From Nitrosomonas sp. (GTDB taxonomy: Bacteria; Pseudomonadota; Gammaproteobacteria; Burkholderiales; Nitrosomonadaceae), in NCBI GenBank assembly GCA_031316255.1, contig JALDQW010000001.1:3629485-3693484 (forward strand): a stretch of 64,000 nt of DNA, read 5' to 3'. Under the pieces are notes generated by a model, which was not told the origin of the DNA, ran no database searches, and saw nothing but the letters and a program-made list of their open reading frames with translations. Position numbers and translations under genes: made by a program. Positions 1 through 9,228 of the stretch are shown here, one piece after another. Numbering within the stretch: position 1 is the stretch's first letter; every line of letters begins with the position of its first letter.

Positions 1-10
1 TCCAGTTTCA

Positions 11-2209
11 TCAGGCGAATTTTTTTCCGATTTTGTAAATCAGATAGGCCAATAGCACACTGCGGTCGATCATACTGTCGCGCACGATATATTTATCTTT
101 CGATCCATAGCCACCAGTCCTTGGTCCCAACCCGTCCACCGCGGCCGTTCCTGGCGCCACATTGGCTAACACAGAAGAAATACCAACGGCTTCTATAGCA
201 ATGTGCACCTCAACGGCTTTCGCGATTTTCTCTATCTGCTCATAAAACTGCAACGAATTTTCATTGTGCAAAAACGGTTTTCTCTGCGCCCCTTTGGTGA
301 TATTTACTCGAACAGCCGTTTGCGCACGGGATTCAAAAATGCGTGTGACCTGATCATCCAGTTTTTTGCCTTGTTCAGGGTTCTTGTAGCGTAAAACAAA
401 CGACAGTCCAGCATGATACGCAGGCTGATCCTCGTTGCTGCGCGTCTCCAATCCTGTCAAGGTGACATAAACACCGTTTTCTTCCGAGTTTAATTTTTTC
501 AGTTGACCGATCTTTTGCGCACAATACAAAACAGGATCGTTTTCATCCGAAAAATACTGAATATGCGCTTTACTTTGTATACGGTTGATCTCAATATTAA
601 AACTGGTCGAGCCAAAGCTTGCGATCATAATTTCACCACCGAGCCCGGCCCCATTCAACCCCAGCACATAGTCGGATTTCGAAGAGAGTTCATGCATAAT
701 CTTGCGCGATGCCCCGCCGCCCTTTGAGTCGTCCGTTATAAATAACAAGCCCACTTTAACGCGCTTGAGTGCGCGCGTAAAACGCAATGCTTTTAGCGCG
801 CCTAACAGGATCGCGATCCCACCTTTTTCCCTTGCAACACCCGTGCCGTAGATCCGCCCCCGTTCTTCGGAAAACGAAATATAATCTTCGTAATCTACCG
901 GATTATCGAGGTTACCGACGATCAGCACGTCATTGGTATCCTCGCCATGATTCGAAAAATAAAGCACATTACCGACTTCGGACATCGGAAACACCTGCCG
1001 GTCAAAACCCAAACCGGACAATTGACCTGAAATCCATCTTCCCAGTAAATTGACGCCATCGATATTCTCGATAAATGAATTGATATCCACCATTTTCGAC
1101 AAATAGTCTTCCATGGTATCGATATTGCTGCGCAAAAAACTTCTGAGTCTGACACGCAAGGGATCTTTTCTGGCTTTTGATACATCTTCCTGCCGGTTTA
1201 AAGCGGAATCCTTAAATTCCTTACCGAAATAACGTTCCACGGCGACATCAAGCATGCGGTTAATGAGGGATTCATAGGTGTAACCTACAGTTTTTGCGGC
1301 ATGTACATAAGTACCGGTCATACCCAGACTGGCCATTGAATTTAATTCAAGTATGTACAGATTCCCTTCCCGGTCCATGCGAAAATCAACGCGGCAAAAA
1401 TCGAAAATACCCAATACCTTGAACGTTTCTTTGGTTAATCTGCGTAACTCATTGGCAAGCTTGTCGTCGATTTTCGCAGGGCAAATTTTATTTTTGGGTT
1501 TTTTTAGTTTGTCTTCCAGGCTTTGAATGCCAAACGGATCGCCTTCAAGATCGATTTCCACAATCGGAAAGATTTCTGGATCCTGGTTACCCAGTAAACC
1601 GACAGCAAACTCCCTGCCCGGAATAAATTGTTCGACCAGAACAGGTTGCTTGAACTGATCGACCAGCCCGGCAATCGCAGTTCGTAATGAATTCATATCA
1701 TGAATCACCTGAATGCCAAGCGAAACCGCTTCCATTTTGGGTTTGGTGATAACGGGAAAAGGCAACTCTTCTTCAATCTGGTCTGCATTATGAAAAACCC
1801 AGTAAGGCGCTGTCGGCAAACCGGCTGCCTGAATCATCACCTTGGTGGTTACCTTGTCCAGTGCAATACCGTGACCAGCAGGGCTTGAACCGACATAAGG
1901 AATACCGAGCATTTCCAGCAGCGAAGGAATATGGGTATAACGGCTGACACCCTGGATGCCGTAGGCCATGTTAAACACCATTCCGGGCTGATCGCCCTGC
2001 ACCACGCGCGGCATAAATTCCTGCAACTGCTCGATGACATGGATATTGCCGTCGATGATGCGGACATTATGGCCCCCTTCTTCCAGCGCCGCAGCAACGC
2101 GCTCAACCGTTTTGGGATTATACGTCTCCTGATTCTGAGCCCCAAAAACATTGATGACTCCTTCTCCTTCGGTTTTTTTGCGCTTATTGAAAATAACTGC
2201 AACTTTCAT
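11..2209 (-). CDS. ATP-grasp (D-Ala-D-Ala ligase-like) protein fused to an M20-peptidase-like domain
   Basis: About 732 residues. The first ~340 resemble D-alanine-D-alanine ligase and related ATP-grasp enzymes (SLLEMLGIPYVGSS, DKVTTK, VEQFIPGREFAV, and the metal-binding end DFRMDREGNLYILELN). The rest resembles an M20 metallopeptidase, but the metal ligands look replaced: the usual HxD reads NLD, the GxxDxKGG motif reads GTGVAREKGG, and the EE pair reads DD. So the ligase half may be active (carboxylate-amine ligation, substrate unknown) while the C-terminal half is probably non-catalytic. The start is placed at 2209, behind GGAGAC, rather than at an upstream in-frame ATG at 2263. It is divergent from the flagellar operon. 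Confidence 0.75.
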   Translation of the reverse strand: MKVAVIFNKRKKTEGEGVINVFGAQNQETYNPKTVERVAAALEEGGHNVRIIDGNIHVIEQLQEFMPRVVQGDQPGMVFNMAYGIQGVSRYTHIPSLLEMLGIPYVGSSPAGHGIALDKVTTKVMIQAAGLPTAPYWVFHNADQIEEELPFPVITKPKMEAVSLGIQVIHDMNSLRTAIAGLVDQFKQPVLVEQFIPGREFAVGLLGNQDPEIFPIVEIDLEGDPFGIQSLEDKLKKPKNKICPAKIDDKLANELRRLTKETFKVLGIFDFCRVDFRMDREGNLYILELNSMASLGMTGTYVHAAKTVGYTYESLINRMLDVAVERYFGKEFKDSALNRQEDVSKARKDPLRVRLRSFLRSNIDTMEDYLSKMVDINSFIENIDGVNLLGRWISGQLSGLGFDRQVFPMSEVGNVLYFSNHGEDTNDVLIVGNLDNPVDYEDYISFSEERGRIYGTGVAREKGGIAILLGALKALRFTRALKRVKVGLLFITDDSKGGGASRKIMHELSSKSDYVLGLNGAGLGGEIMIASFGSTSFNIEINRIQSKAHIQYFSDENDPVLYCAQKIGQLKKLNSEENGVYVTLTGLETRSNEDQPAYHAGLSFVLRYKNPEQGKKLDDQVTRIFESRAQTAVRVNITKGAQRKPFLHNENSLQFYEQIEKIAKAVEVHIAIEAVGISSVLANVAPGTAAVDGLGPRTGGYGSKDKYIVRDSMIDRSVLLAYLIYKIGKKFA

Positions 2210-2597
2210 ACGACTGTCTCCATAATAATATCCATGCACCGAGTCAACTGGAAACCATAGCACTCAGCTATTCATTACAAACACTTCAATGAATCCGCTA
2301 TTAGCTTTGCCGGGAAAGACTGGAATTCTCTGTATTGTCAATCAGTCCATACCAAAAAAAACGGGAAGTGTTTAACACAGGGGAATTCGCCAGAATATAT
2401 CCAGTTAATCAATAGCATAAATTTCAGTTGCAATTTGCGCTCTGGATTTAACGCCTCTGCAAATTAATTCTACCCAAATTCGATGCCTTCCGACGCGGTA
2501 TTTCAAAAAAACCCCAAAAATTGCTTGTTATTTACCATATCACGCAATGTAGACATCTTTCATAATGCATGTCATCAAAATCAGGAGAAAACAAAAT
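2210..2597. other. intergenic region between divergent genes
   Basis: About 390 bases separate the ATP-grasp gene (minus) from fliL (plus). Both transcripts should start here. I see no convincing sigma-54 or sigma-28 flagellar promoter, and no gene. Confidence 0.4.
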
Positions 2598-3077
2598 ATG
2601 TCAGACGCAGCTGTAGCAGAAAATAAGGGTGGCGGTAAAAAAGGAATCATCATTATGGCATTGATCGCAATCATTGCAATTGGTGCGGGCGCAGGTGGGG
2701 CATGGTTTTTTATGCAGGGACAGCCGGAAGATGAATACGAACCCGCACGCCCTAAGAAAATACCTACCGCATTCAAGGAATTGGATATTTTTACGGTTAA
2801 TTTGCAACCCGAGGAAAGAGGCCAGTATCTGCAACTGGGGCTTACTGTGAAAATTCGTGACACCGATGTGTCCAGCGAAATTGATCACAAAATGCCTGAA
2901 ATCCGCAACCGGATTCTGTTGTTACTGACCAGCAAGACTTCAAACGATATCACCACGCTGGTCGGTAAACAACTGTTGAGTTCAGAAATAGCGGACGAAA
3001 TCAGAAAATCAATGGATTCCGAAATGCTTCGCGAAGAAATTCTGGAAGTATTATTTACTTCATTTGTTATTCAATAA
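2598..3077 (+). CDS. fliL: flagellar basal body-associated protein FliL
   Basis: 159 residues from the ATG behind AGGAGA; an upstream in-frame ATG at 2565 lacks a ribosome site. One membrane helix after a short lysine/glycine-rich cytoplasmic tail (about residues 18-40), then a periplasmic FliL domain with the family pattern of a conserved F(T)VNLQ strand and a long C-terminal helix. FliL surrounds the stator of the flagellar motor and affects torque and swarming. First gene of fliLMNOPQR. Confidence 0.93.
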   Translation: MSDAAVAENKGGGKKGIIIMALIAIIAIGAGAGGAWFFMQGQPEDEYEPARPKKIPTAFKELDIFTVNLQPEERGQYLQLGLTVKIRDTDVSSEIDHKMPEIRNRILLLLTSKTSNDITTLVGKQLLSSEIADEIRKSMDSEMLREEILEVLFTSFVIQ

Positions 3078-3089
3078 AACCCAGGCATC

Positions 3090-4067
3090 ATGGCTGAAGA
3101 TTTTCTCTCACAAGACGAAGTAGATGCACTGTTAAAAAGTGCAACGGGTGAACAAGATGAAGAGAAACAAGAAGACGATAATTCCGGTATCCGGACTTAC
3201 AATCTCGCAACGCAAGAGCGTATTGTCCGTGGCCGCATGCCCACCTATGAAATTATCAACGAGCGCTTTGCGCGCCAATTGCGTGTTGGGTTGTTTAACT
3301 TTATTCGCCGGACAGTTGATATTGCAGTCGGAACGGTAAAGGTAATCAAGTTTAGTGAGTTTATACGCAACCTGGTGGTTCCAACCAACCTGAACATGAT
3401 TCATATGAAGCCGTTGCGCGGAACCGCCCTAATGGTATTTGAGCCGAATCTTATTTTTTTAATTGTCGATAACTTGTTTGGCGGCGATGGCCGTTACCAT
3501 ACACGCGTCGAAGGGCGGGACTTTACCGAAACCGAGCAACGCATTATAAGACGCCTGCTGAATGTTGTTTTCGAAGAATATGAGAAATCATGGAAACCGG
3601 TATATCCGATTCAGTTCGAATACATTCGATCAGAAATGAACCCACAGTTTGCATCCATTGCAACACCCAACGAAGTGGTTGTCTGTGTTTCCTTCGATCT
3701 TGATTTGGGCGGCAATGGCGGGGAATTTCATGTATGCATTCCGTATTCAATGGTTGAACCGATACGCGATTTACTTTACAGCTCATTACAAGGTGAACAT
3801 ATGGAAGTCGATAATCGCTGGGTCAGGTCCTTGTCAAAACAAATCCAGGGCGCCGAAGTTGAACTGGTTGCAAACCTCGGGCAAGCCAAGGTGACATTCG
3901 AACAAATCCTCAGTATGCAAGTCGGCGATGTGATCCCAATTGTTATTCCGGAAACAGTAATCGCACAAGTTGACAATGTTCCGGTTATGGATTGCCGCTA
4001 CGGCATCATCAATGGCCAATATGCGCTCAAGGTCAACGCGATGCTTGCCCAAACCGAAACTGAATAA
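3090..4067 (+). CDS. fliM: flagellar motor switch protein FliM
   Basis: 325 residues, normal family length. The N-terminus has the phospho-CheY binding motif LSQDEVDALL (residues 6-15), followed by an acidic linker, the CheC-like middle domain (GLFNFIRRT, DNLFGGDGR) and a C-terminal SpoA domain. FliM forms the C-ring with FliG and FliN and reverses the motor on binding CheY-P. It follows fliL by 12 bases. Confidence 0.97.
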   Translation: MAEDFLSQDEVDALLKSATGEQDEEKQEDDNSGIRTYNLATQERIVRGRMPTYEIINERFARQLRVGLFNFIRRTVDIAVGTVKVIKFSEFIRNLVVPTNLNMIHMKPLRGTALMVFEPNLIFLIVDNLFGGDGRYHTRVEGRDFTETEQRIIRRLLNVVFEEYEKSWKPVYPIQFEYIRSEMNPQFASIATPNEVVVCVSFDLDLGGNGGEFHVCIPYSMVEPIRDLLYSSLQGEHMEVDNRWVRSLSKQIQGAEVELVANLGQAKVTFEQILSMQVGDVIPIVIPETVIAQVDNVPVMDCRYGIINGQYALKVNAMLAQTETE

Positions 4068-4083
4068 CCAACCGGAGACTTAA

Positions 4084-4578
4084 ATGTCAGATAACGCAGA
4101 AGAACAAACCGAACTCGACGACTGGGCGGAAGCAATGGCCGAGCAGGAAGCGGCCGAAAATGAGGCGGCTAAAAATAGCCAAACCGATGATAACGCATCG
4201 GAGGAGAACAAGCCCGGTGACACAGAAGGTGAAAATAACGATTTCCCGGGTGCGCAAACAGCCAACGCAACTGTTTTCAAAGAATTTTCCAAGGACGGTG
4301 TCTTAAGCAGCACGCCAAACGATATCGACTTGATTCTAGATATTCCGGTTCAGCTCACTGTAGAACTTGGACGCACCAAGATCGCGATTAAAAACTTACT
4401 TCAACTGGCCCAGGGCTCGGTTGTCGAACTGGATGGACTGGCAGGCGAACCGATGGATGTACTGGTCAATGGATGTCTTATTGCCCAAGGCGAAGTGGTG
4501 GTTGTAAACGATAAATTCGGTATTCGGCTAACAGATATTATTACACCCAGCGAAAGAATTCGTAAACTTAACCGATAG
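4084..4578 (+). CDS. fliN: flagellar motor switch protein FliN
   Basis: 164 residues. The last ~80 are a SpoA domain (DIPVQLTVELGRTKIAIKNL to RLTDIITPSERI), the C-ring base that pairs with FliM and docks FliH. The first ~80 residues are a low-complexity acidic tail rich in Glu, Asp, Asn and Ala, longer than in many FliN proteins. In operon with fliM (16-base gap). Confidence 0.95.
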   Translation: MSDNAEEQTELDDWAEAMAEQEAAENEAAKNSQTDDNASEENKPGDTEGENNDFPGAQTANATVFKEFSKDGVLSSTPNDIDLILDIPVQLTVELGRTKIAIKNLLQLAQGSVVELDGLAGEPMDVLVNGCLIAQGEVVVVNDKFGIRLTDIITPSERIRKLNR

Positions 4579-4590
4579 CACCGGCATGCC

Positions 4591-5028
4591 ATGTTAAAAC
4601 CACTCTGCATTTTTTTTACACTCACCTTTCCATTACAGGTATTTGCTGAAACTGCTCAGAAAAGTCCCATACCCACAGGTTCTGTTCTCGCAGCCGAAAG
4701 CATGACTAAAATGATTTTCAGTCTGGTATTGGTACTTGTTATTATCATTGCTATTGCCTGGATGTTAAAGCGCTTTGCGATTATCCCGACAACAGCAACA
4801 GGCCCTATCAAAATTGTTTCCGCCGCAAGTGTAGGTCAACGTGAACGCGTTGTTATTGTCGAAATCGAGGATACCTGGCTGGTTCTGGGCGTCGCGCCCG
4901 GGAAGGTCAACACGTTACACAGCATGGAAAAATCCGCATCGATTTCAAGCGACAAAACACTAAAAATTGCAGGCGGGCAATTCTCGGAAGCGCTGAACAA
5001 AAGTATCGAAAAAAACACAAAAAATTAA
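4591..5028 (+). CDS. fliO: flagellar biosynthesis protein FliO
   Basis: 145 residues with a cleavable-looking N-terminal signal (to about residue 20, ..LQVFAETA), one membrane helix at about 44-62 and a cytoplasmic domain (IKIVSAASVGQRERVVIVEI) typical of FliO. FliO helps assemble the FliP ring of the export gate. Position between fliN and fliP supports the call. Confidence 0.92.
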   Translation: MLKPLCIFFTLTFPLQVFAETAQKSPIPTGSVLAAESMTKMIFSLVLVLVIIIAIAWMLKRFAIIPTTATGPIKIVSAASVGQRERVVIVEIEDTWLVLGVAPGKVNTLHSMEKSASISSDKTLKIAGGQFSEALNKSIEKNTKN

Positions 5029-5058
5029 ATATTTCACTTGTGGTTTTGATCAATCAAC

Positions 5059-5817
5059 ATGCACAATAAAATACGTCAGTTTTTAAAATTTACCGTCCTT
5101 ATCCTTTGCTGCGGGGCATTGCCAGCTTTTGCGCAACAATCCGGATTTCCCGCGTTCACCAGCACCCCGGGCACTGACGGCAGTTCAACGTACACACTCA
5201 GTTTGCAAGCGTTAATACTGCTGACTTCGCTTACATTTTTACCGGCAGTTGTGTTAATGATGTCCAGTTTCACGCGCATCATTATCGTCCTGTCGCTATT
5301 GCGAATGGCATTAGGCACACAATCCTCACCGCCGAACCAGGTGCTTATCGGGATTGCCCTATTCTTAACATTTTTCATCATGTCACCCGTTATCGATCGG
5401 GTATATGACGAAGCGTATATTCCCTTCTCGGAAGACAAAATTGATATTATGGAAGCCGCAGAAATCGCCAGCGTTCCACTGCGCACATTTATGCTGCACC
5501 AGACAAGGGAAAGTGATCTGGCATTGTTTCTGCAAATTTCAGATCATGATGATATTGATTCGCCTGAAGATGTGCCTTTCAAGGTATTGGTTCCGGCTTA
5601 TATCACCAGCGAGTTAAAAACGGCTTTTCAGATCGGCTTTATCATCTTTATCCCGTTTCTGATCATTGACATGGTTGTTGCCAGTGTGTTGATGTCCATG
5701 GGTATGATGATGCTGTCCCCCATGATTATCTCACTCCCGTTCAAGCTGATGTTGTTTGTTCTGGTTGACGGCTGGCACTTATTGATTGGTTCGTTGACGC
5801 AAAGTTTTTTTACATGA
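5059..5817 (+). CDS. fliP: flagellar export gate protein FliP
   Basis: 252 residues: signal peptide ending near AFAQQ, then about four membrane helices. Family motifs include [36 protein letters not shown] and the C-terminal [12 protein letters not shown]. FliP forms the pentameric core of the type III export gate with FliQ and FliR. Confidence 0.97.
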   Translation: MHNKIRQFLKFTVLILCCGALPAFAQQSGFPAFTSTPGTDGSSTYTLSLQALILLTSLTFLPAVVLMMSSFTRIIIVLSLLRMALGTQSSPPNQVLIGIALFLTFFIMSPVIDRVYDEAYIPFSEDKIDIMEAAEIASVPLRTFMLHQTRESDLALFLQISDHDDIDSPEDVPFKVLVPAYITSELKTAFQIGFIIFIPFLIIDMVVASVLMSMGMMMLSPMIISLPFKLMLFVLVDGWHLLIGSLTQSFFT

Positions 5818-5836
5818 CAAGAATAAAGGACACGCC

Positions 5837-6109
5837 ATGACTCCGGAAAATGCAATGACTATTGGCCGACAGGCGCTAGAAATTACCTTCATGATTTCCG
5901 CACCATTATTACTGGCTGCGCTGATCACAGGTTTGATAGTCAGCATCTTCCAGGCCGCAACTCAAATCAATGAAATGACATTATCATTTATTCCAAAATT
6001 ACTGGTAATGTTTTTGGTTATGGCGATAGCAGGCCCCTGGATGCTCAATATCATGATGGATTATATGCAAAGACTATTCACTGGCATTCCCTGGCTGGCA
6101 GTCAGTTAA
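5837..6109 (+). CDS. fliQ: flagellar export gate protein FliQ
   Basis: 90 residues with two membrane helices and the family pattern GLIVSIFQAATQINEMTLSF. Part of the FliPQR export gate. It lies 19 bases after fliP. Confidence 0.96.
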   Translation: MTPENAMTIGRQALEITFMISAPLLLAALITGLIVSIFQAATQINEMTLSFIPKLLVMFLVMAIAGPWMLNIMMDYMQRLFTGIPWLAVS

Positions 6110-6207
6110 ATGTGATTTCGAATACTTCAATACATAAACCTATTATTCGTATCACGCAAAATTTCTATTAAAACTGTTTACTGATAAGACTATACATCAC
6201 GCGTTAA

Positions 6208-7005
6208 ATGATCAGTATAACTACCGCCGAACTGAACACCGTCATGGCATCTTTTTTTTGGCCACTGTTCAGGATACTCGCACTGATTGCCAGCGCACCG
6301 ATTTTGGGAAACCCAAGCGTTCCTGTCAGAGTTAAAATCGGCCTTGGCATATTGATTACTTTACTGGTTGCACCAACAATTGAAGCGCCACTGCCTCAAA
6401 TCGACCCTTTCTCCGGGATGGGGTTCATGATTCTGATCCAGCAAATCATCATAGGTGTGGCGATCGGATTTGTCATGCGCATTGTATTTGTCGCAGTGGA
6501 AATGGCAGGGGAAATTATCGGTTTGCAGATGGGATTGGCGTTTGCCATCTTCTTCGATCCACAAAGCTCCGGCCAGGTTGCCCTGATCGGTCGTTTCCTG
6601 GGCATTATTGCGAGCCTTGCGTTTCTGGCCATCGACGGCCATTTACTCATGATCGCTTTAATTGCACAAAGCTTTAATACACTGCCCATCGGTCCAGACG
6701 GCATCACAGCACCGACATTCAGCCTTTTGGCCGAATGGGGCAGTGAAATTTTCAAATCCGGGTTGCAATTGGCCTTGCCGGTTCTAACGGCGCTGTTGAT
6801 CACCAACCTCGCACTCGGCATATTGACGCGCGCCGCACCACAACTTAACATTTTTGCAGTTGGTTTTCCGCTCACATTATCGATTGGTTTTCTGATGCTT
6901 GCTTTAAGCATCACTTTTTACACGCCGATTCTGGAAACATTGATTCTTGAAGGATTTGAATTCATGTCAAGTATGGTCAATGTATCGAGTATCGACATCC
7001 CCTGA
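6208..7005 (+). CDS. fliR: flagellar export gate protein FliR
   Basis: 265 residues, about six membrane helices, with family landmarks RILALIASAPILG, GEIIGLQMGLAFAIFFDP and LALPVLTALLITNLALGIL. It completes the FliPQR gate. A 98-base gap follows fliQ, larger than the other gaps in the operon and without an obvious terminator. No recognisable ribosome site precedes the ATG. Confidence 0.96.
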   Translation: MISITTAELNTVMASFFWPLFRILALIASAPILGNPSVPVRVKIGLGILITLLVAPTIEAPLPQIDPFSGMGFMILIQQIIIGVAIGFVMRIVFVAVEMAGEIIGLQMGLAFAIFFDPQSSGQVALIGRFLGIIASLAFLAIDGHLLMIALIAQSFNTLPIGPDGITAPTFSLLAEWGSEIFKSGLQLALPVLTALLITNLALGILTRAAPQLNIFAVGFPLTLSIGFLMLALSITFYTPILETLILEGFEFMSSMVNVSSIDIP

Positions 7006-7208
7006 TTCCTACTCTCATCCTGAAAATTCATAGATTTTGAACAGTAATACTACGGTTTTTTTCATTTCATATACTCGTCCTTCAAAATAAGAAATAGACT
7101 GCATTTTGTCTTTTATCGTAACAGTAGCTTTTTTTAAAACTGATAGAATGTTTTTAAATAATCAATAATTCCGGAAATGGGTTACTGCGGTTAACGGCAT
7201 GTAATAAA

Positions 7209-9200
7209 ATGACATTCAAGTCTCGCTTACTACAAACATTGCGAAAAAAATCACCGACTCAGGATTCCCTGGACGGCATGGCTGCTGATGTGCCCAACAA
7301 TGATTTATATTTTTTGGATTCGCCTAAATCGTCTTCTTATCCCGCCTCAACCTACAGCATGACTGTTACTGAACTCGACGAGGAATACAATTCAGTTCAC
7401 AAGGAGCGTTTGATCGCCGAAGACCAGGCCATAAAAGAAGCGCAGAAACGGTTAGAAATTGAAACAAAAGCCAAGGTTGCAGCAGAAGCCAGAGCAAGAG
7501 CAGAAGCCAATGCCCGTTTGGCGGCCGAAGAAAGGCTGAGAGAGGAAACAAAAGCAACCGAGGAAGCCAGGGCTCGCGTACAGGCGGACACACTCGCAAG
7601 AAACGAAGCCTATACTAACAGGCAACGGGACAGTCAAGTCAGGCATCTTGCTGAAGAAAAAATAAAGGCTGAAAAGGAACTGGCGGTATTGCTTCATACC
7701 AAAGTTAAAACGGAATCCGCAATTGTTGAAGAAGCTCAAGAGCGCGTTAAACAAGAAGCAATCGCTTTGGACAAAGCAAACGAGCAACTGCTTGCAGAAA
7801 AAAAAGCAGCGGAAATTGCCAAAGCGAGTTTGAAAAAAGCCGAAGAAGCACGCTTCATAGCGTTGGATTTAATCGAATCCGAAACCAAAGCCAAGAGACT
7901 GGCTGAAGCTAAAATCCAGGAAAATGAAAAGCTGCTCGCCTTGACACAAACAAACGCTGAAACTGAGCAAAAAAAATTAGAGGAAATACAAAAACGTACA
8001 AATCTTGAATCTGAAATACAACAACAAATCGCAAAACGCCTTGAAGCAGAAACCAGAGCCAGAGAAGCAGCAGAAGCCAAGCTGAAAGCGGAAACCGAAG
8101 CCACGCAAATTGCACTGGAAAAAGCACAACAGGAGTCTCAAGCGGTAGAAGCCGCGCAGAAACGCGCGCAAATGGACGCTGAAGCGACTATCGCAGCACG
8201 GGACAAAAAAGATGCTGAAAAAGTTGCGATGGAAATTTCCACTTCGATTCTGGAAAAAGAAGCCATTGCTGCTCAAGCCATTAAATCGCGGATTCAAATC
8301 AAGTCACAGTTGTTAGAGGAAGCAAACCGGCGGATGCAGGCAGAATTGGATGAAAAATCAGCTGCTCTAGCAAAACTTCACGCCGAGCAGCAGGCCAGCT
8401 CTGCTGTTGAACACAGGAAAACTGCTGAAATTGAGGCGGCACGGGCGGCACAAGCCAGCTATGAAGCCAATCAAAAAGCCATGGCGGAAGCACATGCACG
8501 TACACAGGCAGATATTGCTGCCCAAAACGCAGCCCGGAAAAAAGCTGAAGCTGAAGCACGCGCCCGTGAAGCAGCGGAAGCTCAAACCAAGGCAGACCTC
8601 TTGGCCGCCGAAGAAATCAACGCCAGAACAGACATCGATCAACGCCTCGCTGCCGATGCGGAACTTCGCGCCAGGGTAATTGCCGATGCAAAGCAGGCAA
8701 CCGCAGAACGTTTAAAAACAGAACAAAAAATTACCGAACTTGCGGTTACTCGCGCGCAAGCAAAAATAGCTGCCGCCAATAAGGCAAAAGCACAGCTTGA
8801 AGCGGAAAAAAAAGCAACCGAAATCGCAATTGCCAAGGCCAATGCCGAAACTGCCGCACTGACAATGATTGAAGAACGCGTTGCCCTGGAGGCAAAAGCG
8901 CTTGAAGAAGCCGCTCAACGTGAGGCAGTCGAACGTATGGCCAATGAAGCACTCATCGCCAGAACCGAGGAAGACAAAAGAGCAACTGCAGCAGCAACAA
9001 TGAGAATACGTGATGCCCTGGCTGCAGCACAATATTCCCGCACACAATCAAACATTCCAACACTATCGCCAGAAAACGAAATCAAGTCAACCCATCAAAT
9101 GACTGATGGGTTAGCTTCCAATACAACATCCAGCTTGTTGGAAAACAATTCGGAACCTTCCATCGATATTGCAATTACCCGAAATTCGCGCAAGAATTAA
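7209..9200 (+). CDS. large Ala/Glu/Lys-rich coiled-coil protein
   Basis: 663 residues. Residues ~55-600 are an almost unbroken, highly charged coiled coil rich in Ala, Glu, Lys and Arg (for example AEARARAEANARLAAEE), with no signal peptide or membrane helix. The first ~55 and last ~60 residues are of ordinary composition, the tail Ser/Thr/Asn-rich. It lies 203 bases after fliR on the same strand, but nothing in the sequence ties it to motility. It could be a cytoskeletal or scaffold filament; function not recognised. Similarity to TolA or myosin would be composition only. Confidence 0.75.
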   Translation: MTFKSRLLQTLRKKSPTQDSLDGMAADVPNNDLYFLDSPKSSSYPASTYSMTVTELDEEYNSVHKERLIAEDQAIKEAQKRLEIETKAKVAAEARARAEANARLAAEERLREETKATEEARARVQADTLARNEAYTNRQRDSQVRHLAEEKIKAEKELAVLLHTKVKTESAIVEEAQERVKQEAIALDKANEQLLAEKKAAEIAKASLKKAEEARFIALDLIESETKAKRLAEAKIQENEKLLALTQTNAETEQKKLEEIQKRTNLESEIQQQIAKRLEAETRAREAAEAKLKAETEATQIALEKAQQESQAVEAAQKRAQMDAEATIAARDKKDAEKVAMEISTSILEKEAIAAQAIKSRIQIKSQLLEEANRRMQAELDEKSAALAKLHAEQQASSAVEHRKTAEIEAARAAQASYEANQKAMAEAHARTQADIAAQNAARKKAEAEARAREAAEAQTKADLLAAEEINARTDIDQRLAADAELRARVIADAKQATAERLKTEQKITELAVTRAQAKIAAANKAKAQLEAEKKATEIAIAKANAETAALTMIEERVALEAKALEEAAQREAVERMANEALIARTEEDKRATAAATMRIRDALAAAQYSRTQSNIPTLSPENEIKSTHQMTDGLASNTTSSLLENNSEPSIDIAITRNSRKN

Positions 9201-9228
9201 CAGAATTCCCTCTGATCACATGTAAAGA

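Noticed and set aside
7366..9047. Several long antisense frames opposite the coiled-coil gene
   Set aside because: They mirror the repetitive Glu/Ala/Lys codons of the sense strand and give Ser/Leu/Phe-rich strings.
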